DNA of 25,022 bases from a virus: positions 1 to 25,022 of IMG/VR virus record IMGVR_UViG_3300002518_000086; one strand, written 5' to 3'. The translations under genes and the position numbers were made by a program. Shown in pieces: positions 7,706-15,369 of the stretch. The notes beneath the pieces were generated by a model. That model ran no database searches. It was not told where the DNA came from and saw only the letters and a program-made list of their open reading frames with translations. Positions within the stretch are counted from its first letter, which is position 1; every line of letters starts with the position of its first letter.

Positions 7706-9112
7706 TTATTTGTCTTTGCTCTTGTCGAAGTTCATGGTCACCGCCACAAGCGGTTCTTCCACATGCTCATCTTCTTCGTTCTTCGTGACAGGAGCCTGTC
7801 CTGAGAAATCTGCCTTGGGCAGTTCCTCTTCGCTATTCACCGCCAGCTTCGCAATCGCTTCCAAGTCCTCGATGGATTTGGATTTCAATTGATCTTCGGT
7901 GAATGTGTTCTTCTTGTTCGCTCGGATCTTTTCAATCAAAGCATTGCGAACACCTTGGAGCTGTTTCTGTCCTTGCTCGAGGACTTCTTTGATTTCTGGC
8001 GGAGCGTTGCTGATGAACTTCTCTGCCGTAATTGGAGCGGGTTGCTCCACGTTGCCCGTGGGGGCTTCTTCCTCTCCACCTTCTTCGGCAGGAGGATCTT
8101 CTGCTGGGGGATCCTCTTCAGCTGGCGGATCCTCTTCCTCATTCTCCACAGGTTTTCTTTCCTGTAGGTGCTTGAGACCTTCTTCATTTTGACTCAGGAG
8201 GAATTCACGATCCTCTTCAGTCCACTTTCCATTGTCAATCAATTCCTGAACGATTTTCTCAATATCCATTTCATACTCCTTCTCATAAATGAGGTTCTGT
8301 ATTTTCTTGTTACCGTTCACTACCACGTACTCATATCGGCGTACCACTCTTTGCGGTGAACCTTCTAATGATACAACATCTCCGTTGACCTTGTATCCCA
8401 TCTGATAAAGCAAATTGTTTTCCTCGAAAATAAAGAAGCCATCATCAAACGTATCCATCACCCAGATATAATTGAGCTGATCTTTTCCGTTCGGGTTTCT
8501 GTTCTTGGTTATGAGCGATTGGAGATCATCCCGAAGAGCCTGATGAGAGACTTGGTTGCGAAGAAATCCCCCGCCGTCAGCAATCGAACACGCTCCAACT
8601 TTATCGGGGAGCAATGCGAGGTGGTCTGGTTTGTAGTTTCGGAGAACAGCGTCATATGGTTCGTCATTGAAGGATCCCGCTGTTGGATCCACGTCAGCAT
8701 ATAACCCTGTAGACAATTCCATCATGGCGTTGTTTTGGATCGCATCGGTGATTCGGTCATCGACCTTTCCAATGCGATCCTTTTCCAACCACGCCTCCGC
8801 TTTGAGTTTGTTCTCCTCGAAGCGAGTGTTCATGATCATACCAACCTTGCGGTTGTCGAGGATCTCTGGCCGACACGCTGTAACAGGCTGGCCATCTATC
8901 TCGGGATGATACACCACGATGGGTTTGTGATCCCAAACGCCAGGAAATTTCCTCAGCTCATCTTCGGGATACATCAGTGGGCCATCGGATCCGTTCAAAA
9001 CGCCTTCAACAATCATCACCATCGGCGCAACCAAATAGTCTCGATCCTCCAAACGAGCATGACGCACTTTTCCTGAAAGATTGGCAGTCACGGTATTGAA
9101 TATGTTTTTCAT
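7706..9112 (-). CDS. Prohead protease (DUF2213-type) fused to scaffold region
   Basis: Start set at the ATG at 9112, six bases after GGAG; 468 residues. Residues 1-185 look like the DUF2213/prohead protease domain: VVYHPE near residue 69, MELSTG near 134 and PDHLALLP near 164 are candidate His-Ser-His catalytic positions. Residues about 215-262 (YIWVMDTFDDGFFIFEENNL onward) form a separate small beta domain often seen in such proteins. A low-complexity Glu/Asp/Pro stretch follows near 325-355, then a helical C-terminus typical of a scaffold. The protein would build the procapsid core and then cleave scaffold and itself. It opens the capsid block and lies 17 bases after a terminator hairpin. 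Confidence 0.85.
   Translation of the reverse strand: MKNIFNTVTANLSGKVRHARLEDRDYLVAPMVMIVEGVLNGSDGPLMYPEDELRKFPGVWDHKPIVVYHPEIDGQPVTACRPEILDNRKVGMIMNTRFEENKLKAEAWLEKDRIGKVDDRITDAIQNNAMMELSTGLYADVDPTAGSFNDEPYDAVLRNYKPDHLALLPDKVGACSIADGGGFLRNQVSHQALRDDLQSLITKNRNPNGKDQLNYIWVMDTFDDGFFIFEENNLLYQMGYKVNGDVVSLEGSPQRVVRRYEYVVVNGNKKIQNLIYEKEYEMDIEKIVQELIDNGKWTEEDREFLLSQNEEGLKHLQERKPVENEEEDPPAEEDPPAEDPPAEEGGEEEAPTGNVEQPAPITAEKFISNAPPEIKEVLEQGQKQLQGVRNALIEKIRANKKNTFTEDQLKSKSIEDLEAIAKLAVNSEEELPKADFSGQAPVTKNEEDEHVEEPLVAVTMNFDKSKDK
8087..8140 (-). repeat. Short degenerate in-frame repeat coding EEDPPAE units
   Basis: About three copies of a unit containing GGATCCTCTTC on the plus strand encode successive DPPAEE-like blocks in the linker between protease and scaffold. 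Slippage at such repeats can change linker length without breaking the frame. Confidence 0.65.
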
Positions 9113-9128
9113 AAGTTTCTCCAGCCAC

Positions 9129-9167
9129 AAAAAAAAGCACGGAACCTTTTGTAGGAGGCTCCGTGCT
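9129..9167 (-). terminator. Intrinsic terminator between the transferase block and the capsid block
   Basis: On the minus strand AGCACGGA (9167-9160) pairs with TCCGTGCT (9143-9136); three more pairs extend the stem after one mismatch. Eight T residues follow directly (9136-9129). The ribosome binding site of the protease gene begins only about eight bases later, so transcripts from the transferase genes should end, or be attenuated, just before the capsid block. Confidence 0.85.
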
Positions 9168-9180
9168 CGGATGCTTCTAT

Positions 9181-9226
9181 GCTTTTGATATTCACTTTCT
9201 ACCTTTTATCATAAAAGATCAAAAGC
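9181..9226. promoter_or_regulatory. Nested inverted repeats over the candidate capsid promoter
   Basis: GCTTTTGAT (9181-9189) and ATCAAAAGC (9218-9226) are perfect nine-base arms. Inside them CTTTTAT (9203-9209) and ATAAAAG (9211-9217) form a second palindrome with a one-base centre that covers the -10 box. This is operator-like, but no cognate regulator is identified. Confidence 0.45.
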
Positions 9227-9235
9227 GTTTCTCAA
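9208..9235 (-). promoter_or_regulatory. Candidate sigma70-type promoter for the capsid block
   Basis: On the minus strand TTGAGA (9235-9230) and TATGAT (9213-9208) are 16 bases apart, close to the -35/-10 consensus. Transcription would start near 9200, some 35 bases before the terminator hairpin, so this promoter would need read-through to reach the protease gene. The region is AT-rich, which raises the chance of a fortuitous match. Confidence 0.45.
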
Positions 9236-9262
9236 AAAGAAAAAAGCAAAAATTTTTTGATT

Positions 9263-9445
9263 TTATTTTTGGGCGTTTTTTCGAGTTGGAGGCAGATGTT
9301 TTTCGTGATCAGTTACGTGCATGACTCGACCTGCGTGAAAGGTCACGTGAATTTCTCCGTAGAAATCTTCCTTCATCTTCTTTTCAAGATGCTCCGTCAA
9401 CCATTTCTGCTCTTTGAGTTTCTCGATAGGATTGCCACTGCTCAA
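9263..9445 (-). CDS. Small protein, DUF2292-like C-terminus
   Basis: 60 residues from a TTG start that overlaps the stop of a 21-codon upstream frame (TTGA). The N-terminal half is a charged helix (IEKLKEQKWLTEHLEKKMKE); the C-terminal half FYGEIHVTFHAGRVMHV has the two-strand G-x-I-x-V-x-x-x-x-G-R-V pattern of the very small DUF2292-type proteins. The helix appears to continue from the upstream 21-codon frame, so the two may be one gene split by a -1 shift. It is the last gene before the terminator. Function unknown. Confidence 0.5.
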   Translation of the reverse strand: MSSGNPIEKLKEQKWLTEHLEKKMKEDFYGEIHVTFHAGRVMHVTDHEKHLPPTRKNAQK

Positions 9446-9507
9446 ACTAGATTCTCCAATTCAGAAAGATCCTCGGTCATCGAAACTATCGTTGCGTATG
9501 GATCCAT
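9442..9507 (-). CDS. 21-codon frame coupled to neighbours, possible N-terminal part of the next gene
   Basis: An ATG at 9507 overlaps the stop of the large transferase gene as TGATG. It reads MDPYATIVSMTEDLSELENL plus Val and ends at a TGA at 9444-9442 that overlaps the next TTG start. An alpha-helical, acidic peptide whose pattern carries on into the following frame. It is either a tiny coupled gene or the true start of the DUF2292-like gene disrupted by an indel. Confidence 0.45.
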   Translation of the reverse strand: MDPYATIVSMTEDLSELENLV

Positions 9508-11129
9508 CAGAAATTCTCCTTCATAAAAGTTTCATAATACTCATCACACCAAGCCATTCGGTGCGGTATGATTTTGCTCAACAACTCCCGTAACCGAGGC
9601 CAATTGGCTTCTGAATAACCTGGCCTGAGCAGATGAGCATCTATATCTCCTGCTTGAATTTCTCGCCAACAACTCCGATCTATGCGGTCAACTGGCGGTG
9701 CTCCCCGTCTCGCAATGATTTCTTTTTCTCCTTCCCATTCGTGAATCCGCTTGCCGAAGAATGATTCATCATAGCACCAAACCTTCATTCCATCAGCCTC
9801 ATCTCGAACGCCTTTCAACGCCTCTTCCAAAGCCATAGAAAGGATCTGCCGCCATGTTCTCACCTTCGCTCCGATGTACCCAATGGGATACTTCGGGTCA
9901 GGTTCGTGAGCGTACACATTTCCATAATACAAATGGACATGGTCATAGGGAGTTTCTCGATGAAAAGGAACTCCCGTCAAAGGCCAGAGATCCATATCAC
10001 TCGTCAACAGATACACTCGCTCATCTAATGGCTCCCCATAATATATCAAGTGCCACGCAAACAATCGACTCACCTGCGCAACGGTGGCATCATTGAAACC
10101 TTCGATCCTATCAATGAAATGAATCTCCGCTCCTGCCTCCCGAGACCAGTTCAAAACAGATCCCTGCCATTCTTCACAGGATCCTACAAGCATGATCGTG
10201 GGGATGTAATCCGTGAGCTCACTCCAAAGCATCGAAGTCAACGGAGCAAAAAAAGAATAATCTCTGTTGAGATTGCAAGACAACACCACACGTCTCATTG
10301 GTGGTGGGTTGCCGTCTTGGATTGTCGCTTGGTGCGTTCGTCTTTCGCATTCCTGAATCATAGACGTATCGCAATGAGAATCATACCACTTGACCGCTGG
10401 GGTGTGTTGGAAACCGTCTCCGAGGCAAGGACTCAAACTATCACCATCACGGACAACCGTCTCATTCAATGCGACATTCGGAGAGACTTCACTGCGCAAT
10501 CGCTTCTCCCCATATGATCTGGGATTGACGAACCGATGAGACATGGCTCTGTTGGCGAGATGTTTCCAAATATGTCGCTGCAAAAACATCTGATCCTTTC
10601 CGTGCTCATTTTCCATTTCCGCAGCTCCGCAAAAAGCCTCCCACGTTGGCCAGAGTTCCCGAATGGCTTCAGAACGAAACCCGCACAAGCCTCCCATGAT
10701 GGGAGATCCGTGAGCTTCATTATCCGTGATGCTATGAACATCCCAACCGCTCTCAATGAACTCTTCGCAAGCATACCGATCTCGAGGCATCGGAAGCGCA
10801 TCCACGTCTCGACAAAACACATACTCAGCATCTGACTCCCAGATCGGACGCAATCGCCAAAGCATTCCTTCGCATAAGGTTGGATTCTCTTTTCCGCTGT
10901 ATATCAATTTCAAAAAACTATTGGGCTGACGAGCGAATGAAAAGAGTGTGGATCCATAATATCCACGAAAGATATTTTCGTCATGGTACAAGTGCAATTC
11001 CCAGTCAGGAAAAACATTCGGAAACGCCCGAAGAACCGAAGACAAAAATTTCAAATAGAACCACCAACGATCTGGCCTTTGATTTTCTTCGTCTTGTATC
11101 ACAAAAAGACTCATACCAACTACATTCAT
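9507..11129 (-). CDS. Tandem two-domain glycosyltransferase-like protein
   Basis: 540 residues; the ATG overlaps the upstream stop as ATGA. It carries two GT-A-like halves. The first (about 1-245) has AEYVFCRDVDALPMPRD with a DxD motif at D108/D110; the second (about 278-540), starting RRVVLSCNLNRDYSFFAPLT, has RVYLLTSDMDLWPLTG with D378/D380. Between them lies a HTP/Cys-containing linker. DxD motifs bind the metal and nucleotide sugar in GT-A enzymes. The fusion would allow two successive sugar transfers by one protein. It belongs to a chain of five overlapping transferase genes; the acceptor is not known. Confidence 0.7.
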   Translation of the reverse strand: MNVVGMSLFVIQDEENQRPDRWWFYLKFLSSVLRAFPNVFPDWELHLYHDENIFRGYYGSTLFSFARQPNSFLKLIYSGKENPTLCEGMLWRLRPIWESDAEYVFCRDVDALPMPRDRYACEEFIESGWDVHSITDNEAHGSPIMGGLCGFRSEAIRELWPTWEAFCGAAEMENEHGKDQMFLQRHIWKHLANRAMSHRFVNPRSYGEKRLRSEVSPNVALNETVVRDGDSLSPCLGDGFQHTPAVKWYDSHCDTSMIQECERRTHQATIQDGNPPPMRRVVLSCNLNRDYSFFAPLTSMLWSELTDYIPTIMLVGSCEEWQGSVLNWSREAGAEIHFIDRIEGFNDATVAQVSRLFAWHLIYYGEPLDERVYLLTSDMDLWPLTGVPFHRETPYDHVHLYYGNVYAHEPDPKYPIGYIGAKVRTWRQILSMALEEALKGVRDEADGMKVWCYDESFFGKRIHEWEGEKEIIARRGAPPVDRIDRSCWREIQAGDIDAHLLRPGYSEANWPRLRELLSKIIPHRMAWCDEYYETFMKENF

Positions 11130-12007
11130 TTTATCACTCCAAAAAGATCCAACCCATCCAACAACGAACCATCATCATTTTGTATCATGTCTCGTGCTTC
11201 CTCTGCGTGCCAACTTTCTCCTTCTAGGGACAAGTGATCCAACCACTCCTCATACGGAGCTGTCCACTTGTTTTTCATCACTGAAGTTTTCATTCCTTCC
11301 TCGTTCAATGCTTGTCCATAAGTTTTGTTCAAAGCTGTAACCGAAGAACGAGACAAGTCAGGCCAACGGATCCGCTCTTGAATTTTATACCATGCGTGTT
11401 TTGCTTTCAAACGATCCCAATTGACCCACTGGAGGTGCATCACGCCTCCGCAACTCTTATCTGGCACGGGATTTCTTCGATGCTCCCACGCTCCGTGAGG
11501 AGGCCGATGATGATGGGCATATCCCGCCTCTCGATTATGCCAACACAAATCAGAATGATCTCGAAAGGCCACCGTGATTCGGGATCGGCTCCAAACGCTC
11601 TGATCATCTCGAAACACTTCCAATCCCCGCCAAGGAGCAATCATCGGAAGATCCAGCAATTGTTTCTCCGCCAATTGATCGAGGTAGCCACGCATATGTA
11701 CCAAAAGGTTTCCCGTCAGCACCTCGTCAGCATCTATGATGGCGATGTGGGTGGCTCCCGCTTCCCTCGCTGCTTCGAGAGTTCTTTGACGGTCAACCAT
11801 CTCATCCCAATAACCTTCGGCACTCGAATACAGGCACACGATCCGCTCAGGCTGTTCCAATTTGACCTCGTCAATAATCGCTTGCGAAGCATCCAAGGAT
11901 CCATTATTCAACACCACCATAACGTCCACCCACTTCAACGCAGCCCGAAGTGAAAGACCCAGCACCCATTCCTCATTGCGAACTACCATCACGCCTACGA
12001 TTTTCAT
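11126..12007 (-). CDS. Family 2-type glycosyltransferase
   Basis: 293 residues from the ATG at 12007, which overlaps the upstream stop (ATGA); an in-frame start at 12034 lies inside the upstream gene. The N-terminus MKIVGVMVVRNEEWVLGLSL is the classic start of a GT2 domain, followed by VVLNNGSLDASQAI (the N-x-S/D-x-D-x-T/S-like nucleotide loop) and IAIIDADEVLTG, which carries the DAD metal-binding motif near residue 97. The C-terminal region has several His/Trp residues (CWHNREAGYAHHHRPPHG). It should transfer a sugar from a nucleotide donor in the cytoplasm. No membrane segment is seen. Confidence 0.82.
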   Translation of the reverse strand: MKIVGVMVVRNEEWVLGLSLRAALKWVDVMVVLNNGSLDASQAIIDEVKLEQPERIVCLYSSAEGYWDEMVDRQRTLEAAREAGATHIAIIDADEVLTGNLLVHMRGYLDQLAEKQLLDLPMIAPWRGLEVFRDDQSVWSRSRITVAFRDHSDLCWHNREAGYAHHHRPPHGAWEHRRNPVPDKSCGGVMHLQWVNWDRLKAKHAWYKIQERIRWPDLSRSSVTALNKTYGQALNEEGMKTSVMKNKWTAPYEEWLDHLSLEGESWHAEEARDMIQNDDGSLLDGLDLFGVIK

Positions 12008-12816
12008 TTCAAACACCCTTCCGTGAATGGACAAGTGTCAATGAGATCCATTTGACGTTGTCCAATCCAATCGTCCTTGTATTCTGCTTCCCATCGCTTT
12101 TTGTATCTGTCAAGAAACTTCAAAGGAAGTTCCCGAGAGGTTCGACAATCGGAAGGCATAACAGGAGCGCGTCCGACACTCGCAAAATAATCCCAGAACT
12201 TTATACCATCACCCCCAATATCATCTCCCACATTCACTTGTCGATTCGGGATCCCATAAGCATCCGCCACGATCAATCCATGAAGAGCGGAAGAGAAAAT
12301 GAATTCACATTCTGTAATCTCTTTCACCACGGTTTCAATAGGCTGAAGGATGTTTATGATTTTGATCTCCTCTCGATCTTTCCAGTGCATCCAATACGCT
12401 CGTTGCTGATCCACGTAATGAGGAACAAATCCGATGGGATGCTGCTTTTGCGAAGAAGGCGGAATATATGCGGGCAAAAGCAATGCGGGATCCCCCTGCG
12501 GTGTTTTCTTCGCTGCTTTTTCATCTTCGCCAGCACAAACCGTTGCGGTGTATGGTCCACGAACGCATCGCACGCTGGCTCCTTCCGTCAACATCTCGCT
12601 TCGGGATCCGATCCCGCTTCCCCAAACAATCCCATCTTTGGTAACCCAATCCAAAATAGATCCGCACGCATATAATTTTATGCCCTCAACTGACGGTTCC
12701 GAATAGATCGGAAACCTTCCTGTCATCCGCTCGATCAAGAACGGCGTGACCTTATCTCCCAGATTCAAACTCTGACACCACGTGGCCGTGACTGGTTCTA
12801 AATTTTCTTTCATCAT
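12004..12816 (-). CDS. Polysaccharide pyruvyl transferase-like protein
   Basis: 270 residues from ATG at 12816 (a second ATG follows at once; both overlap the upstream TGA). The segments WCQSLNLGDKVTPFLIERMT, then KLYACGSILDWV, VRGPYTATV, GDPALLLP and ECEFIFSSALHGLIVADAYG correspond in order to the conserved blocks of the CsaB/PssM/WcaK family (polysaccharide pyruvyl transferase, GT-B-like fold). The S-S-x-L-H-G block with its His is the most diagnostic. Members add ketal pyruvate or a related group to surface polysaccharides. Its presence with four GT genes suggests that a short decorated glycan is built. Confidence 0.8.
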   Translation of the reverse strand: MMKENLEPVTATWCQSLNLGDKVTPFLIERMTGRFPIYSEPSVEGIKLYACGSILDWVTKDGIVWGSGIGSRSEMLTEGASVRCVRGPYTATVCAGEDEKAAKKTPQGDPALLLPAYIPPSSQKQHPIGFVPHYVDQQRAYWMHWKDREEIKIINILQPIETVVKEITECEFIFSSALHGLIVADAYGIPNRQVNVGDDIGGDGIKFWDYFASVGRAPVMPSDCRTSRELPLKFLDRYKKRWEAEYKDDWIGQRQMDLIDTCPFTEGCLK

Positions 12817-13481
12817 TTCACCTTTGGCTGGTGGTGCGGAAAACCCGCAGCCCTTCTTGTGTTGAACAACGCTTTGTCTATGTCCCAATGGTCTCGAGCC
12901 TTGTTGAGATAGACTGGACGCTGACGGCGTTGCCGTGACCAGTGATCGTGATAGTGATTAAGATCGGATCGTTGCCAGAGGATCCTCAACTTGGTGGTCA
13001 CCTCATATAATTCTTCATCAGCAAAAAAATGAAAATACTCAGGCCAAAAAACTCCTCTGCCCTCGTTCAATTCATCAATAACCTTCCGCCCCAACCACGG
13101 ACTTCCGCAGATCCTCGCTGCGGCAGGATGACCAAACTTGTCTTTCATCCAATCATCCCCCGTAGGTTGCATCACGCCAAACAAATCTGGATACGCATCT
13201 TGAAACTGCCAACCGATCTCCTCCGCTACCACGTATGGATCTGGAAACATATCATCCCCGCCCGTGACTACAATATCTGAATCGACTTCTCGACACAACT
13301 GACCCAACGCCTTCGGCCACCCTTGATAATCCTTCGTGTACAGGATCTTATCCGCTGCGGGCACTTCGGGCATCCCTTCATCGAGAAGCACCATTGTCCT
13401 GTAGCCCATCGCTTGCCAAGCCTGAAATGCCCGTTGACATTTCTCAGGATTCGCACTGGGAATCGCATACCAGACTTCCAT
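12813..13481 (-). CDS. Glycosyltransferase-like protein (GT-A fold)
   Basis: 222 residues; AAGGAG six bases before the ATG confirms the start although it lies 38 bases inside the upstream gene. The N-terminus MEVWYAIPSANPEKCQRAFQ followed by an alpha/beta segment and SDIVVTGGDDMFPDPYVV (GGDD as the metal site near residue 75) has the GT-A layout. Later, AARICGSPWLGRKVIDELN and YFHFFADEELYEV resemble the acceptor-side helices with an acidic pair. Such proteins occur in phages beside other sugar-transfer genes. The donor and acceptor cannot be told. Confidence 0.66.
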   Translation of the reverse strand: MEVWYAIPSANPEKCQRAFQAWQAMGYRTMVLLDEGMPEVPAADKILYTKDYQGWPKALGQLCREVDSDIVVTGGDDMFPDPYVVAEEIGWQFQDAYPDLFGVMQPTGDDWMKDKFGHPAAARICGSPWLGRKVIDELNEGRGVFWPEYFHFFADEELYEVTTKLRILWQRSDLNHYHDHWSRQRRQRPVYLNKARDHWDIDKALFNTRRAAGFPHHQPKVK

Positions 13482-14049
13482 CTCTTCTCCTTTGCTTTGC
13501 TTCTCTTGAGGCTTGCATGTGCTTGATTATCGGCGTGACGTTCGGAAACTCTTTTTGCATGAGATCGAAAATGAAACAATACTCGGGAGGAATGTTTTCA
13601 AATTTGATATCCTTGCTCTTCCGAATAGCTGCGTGAAGGTTTCTCTGCTCCCACAGCGTTCCGTGTGTCAAATTCTCATCCTCCCACACTTTGAATAGTT
13701 CAATGACCCGTTCGTTGGCTTGAAAATAGATTGTGCCTGAGAGTAGTTCCTGACGTGCCCTGCGGATATGACAACCCACATCCGCTTCGAGCGTTTCAAA
13801 GTAATCCAGAGAACCGAGGACAACCGCATCCACGTCCAGATACAAGCACCGCCTTCCCATATTGTTCAACGCAAATTCATAGAGGATCTCCGCCTTAGCT
13901 TGCGTATTGGCTTGCCAACTTCCTCGATCCGCTATCACGAATGCCTCGGACTCATAACCCAACTCTTGTAGACTATCCCGCCAGCGTTTGTAATACTGAG
14001 CATACACAAGATCGTCCGTGTAATATCCTACAACCAACAAATCACTCAT
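13444..14049 (-). CDS. Nucleotide-diphospho-sugar transferase-like protein
   Basis: 201 residues from the ATG at 14049 (14052 also possible), behind a GGAGGGG site. MSDLLVVGYYTDDLVYAQYY is followed by RRCLYLDVDAVVLGSLDYFE, with DVD as the DxD motif near residue 73, and by a segment LSGTIYFQANERVIELFKVW typical of GT8/nucleotide-diphospho-sugar transferases. It overlaps genes at both ends, is first in the transferase chain and is preceded by a coiled-coil gene. It probably adds a hexose to the acceptor built on by the next four proteins. Confidence 0.72.
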   Translation of the reverse strand: MSDLLVVGYYTDDLVYAQYYKRWRDSLQELGYESEAFVIADRGSWQANTQAKAEILYEFALNNMGRRCLYLDVDAVVLGSLDYFETLEADVGCHIRRARQELLSGTIYFQANERVIELFKVWEDENLTHGTLWEQRNLHAAIRKSKDIKFENIPPEYCFIFDLMQKEFPNVTPIIKHMQASREAKQRRRDGSLVCDSQCES

Positions 14050-14431
14050 CATCCATCCCCTCCTCTTCCGCTTCCAATGCATCTTTGAATATCTGAGCTT
14101 CGATGTTGCTCTGTATTCGGTACTGGAAGCTCACCAACAACGGCATCATCAGATCTTCGGGCATCCCGTTGTATTGAAGCTCTCTGGTGTAAACCGTAAC
14201 CGCTTGAGCGAGTTGCTTGGAAAGTTCTTCCGCTTCTTCCGCTCGTTTTTGAGCGTTGGACTTTTCCCGCTCTCCGAGAACCCGTTGGGCAATGGCTTGG
14301 TTAGTCTGCTGAAGAGAAAGCAAACACTCCTCCGCTTCTTTCCACCGCTTCGGCCAAACATCTCTCAAATCCGTTTTCAAATCTCCTGTCAACGGAATCT
14401 CTTCACATATTCTATGAATCAACTTTGACAT
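14042..14431 (-). CDS. Unknown coiled-coil protein
   Basis: 129 residues. Residues about 28-85 (RWKEAEECLLSLQQTNQAIA and KRAEEAEELSKQLAQAVTVY) form a long charged helix, probably coiled coil, and the C-terminus is acidic (EAEEEGMDDE). It overlaps the lysozyme-like gene upstream (20 bases) and the first transferase gene downstream (8 bases). No family is recognised; a scaffolding or minor structural role is possible. Confidence 0.6.
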   Translation of the reverse strand: MSKLIHRICEEIPLTGDLKTDLRDVWPKRWKEAEECLLSLQQTNQAIAQRVLGEREKSNAQKRAEEAEELSKQLAQAVTVYTRELQYNGMPEDLMMPLLVSFQYRIQSNIEAQIFKDALEAEEEGMDDE

Positions 14432-14948
14432 TGATAGTTCCTTTCCTTTTTACATCCCAGATCAAATTCATTCCTCGTTCGGCATACTCTCGGGCAGTCT
14501 CCCAATTCTGTCCTCGCTTCCCTTTGCGATAGACTCGGAACATCTGCTCAGTATTTTCCACGCCGTTCTTCACTCCATAATGATAATAGATCGCAATGAC
14601 GTGGTGACGATTGGTCAGGTCAACTCGATCCAGATTCATCCCCGCTGCAATCGCCCCCTCTCGAGCCGTATCTGGTTGAACGCAATATGGATTGTCTACT
14701 GGTCCACCTTCCAGCTGACCGACCGCCCATAAAAAGAGATCAGGTTCATCCTGCCACACCTGACTCAAGTCAAGTTCCAATTTGCTTTTCTTCATTGTAT
14801 TCTCCTTCTGGACGGGTTCAGGAACATCTTCCACATCAACAAACGAAGTCAGCAGGATCGTTACAAAAAGAGATACTACAAACCACCATCCCAGCGTGGT
14901 GAGTATCCTTCGGGTGAATCCTTCTCGATAGTTGTTACAGTATTTCAT
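14412..14948 (-). CDS. Lysozyme-like protein with membrane anchor; strong internal start at 14795
   Basis: The long form (178 residues) starts at the ATG at 14948, one base after the upstream stop and nine bases after GAAAGG. Its N-terminus is basic (MKYCNNYREGFTRRI), then a membrane helix (TTLGWWFVVSLFVTILLTSF), giving an N-in anchor with the rest outside the cytoplasm. A second ATG at 14795, in frame, sits behind AAGGAG and would give a 127-residue soluble form (MKKSKLELDLSQVW). The C-terminal domain LFLWAVGQLEGG, with a candidate catalytic Glu, then HHVIAIYYHYGV and TAREYAERGMNLI, resembles phage transglycosylase-like folds, but this reading is tentative. A signal-anchored cell wall hydrolase is the favoured idea. 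Confidence 0.6.
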   Translation of the reverse strand: MKYCNNYREGFTRRILTTLGWWFVVSLFVTILLTSFVDVEDVPEPVQKENTMKKSKLELDLSQVWQDEPDLFLWAVGQLEGGPVDNPYCVQPDTAREGAIAAGMNLDRVDLTNRHHVIAIYYHYGVKNGVENTEQMFRVYRKGKRGQNWETAREYAERGMNLIWDVKRKGTINVKVDS

Positions 14949-14949
14949 T

Positions 14950-15252
14950 TCAAGCATCCTTTCTTTTCCCAGCAGTTATCTTCACTCCCTTATTATCGGC
15001 CTTCTTGCTTTTTTTCTTTGCTCTTTTTTTCGGAAATCTTTTCTCCTCAATATCCAATCCCAATCGCTGACCCGCATCCACGAGGATCCTGCGACCTGTG
15101 ATGGCTTCTCTCAGATCCTCTTCTACCTTGACGAGTTCTTTTTGACAGTCCATCGCATTGATGTGCCCGTAGGTTCCGAGACGAAACTGGAACTCAATCC
15201 TGATCCACCTCTTGACGAGCTGCCGAAGATGTTTGTTTTTTTCTTCGCTCAT
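14950..15252 (-). CDS. Unknown small basic-tailed protein
   Basis: 100 residues. The N-terminal two thirds are helical (KHLRQLVKRWIRIEFQFRLG, then CQKELVKVEEDLREAI), and the C-terminus is a lysine/arginine tail (FPKKRAKKKSKKADNKG) suggesting nucleic acid binding. It begins inside the 3' end of the zinc-finger-like gene (59-base overlap) and ends one base before the lysozyme-like start. No family is recognised. Confidence 0.6.
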   Translation of the reverse strand: MSEEKNKHLRQLVKRWIRIEFQFRLGTYGHINAMDCQKELVKVEEDLREAITGRRILVDAGQRLGLDIEEKRFPKKRAKKKSKKADNKGVKITAGKRKDA

Positions 15253-15364
15253 ATATCATCTCTTCATAACACTTTTCAAAATCATGCGAACTGTGACGGG
15301 ATCTCTGCCCGTTGATCAGCAAAGAATCAATTTCTTTTCCGCAAATTTTACAATGACGAGTCAT
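15194..15364 (-). CDS. Small zinc-binding protein
   Basis: Start chosen at the ATG at 15364, five bases after GGAAGG; upstream in-frame ATGs lack a good site. The 56-residue product begins MTRHCKICGKEIDSLLINGQ. C-x2-C at residues 5-8, followed by His residues (RHSSHD) and a Cys in FEKCYEEM, forms a likely zinc site of the C2HC type. The C-terminal half is basic and helical (RRKKQTSSAARQEVDQD). DNA or RNA binding is plausible. Confidence 0.58.
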   Translation of the reverse strand: MTRHCKICGKEIDSLLINGQRSRHSSHDFEKCYEEMIYERRKKQTSSAARQEVDQD

Positions 15365-15369
15365 GCACA

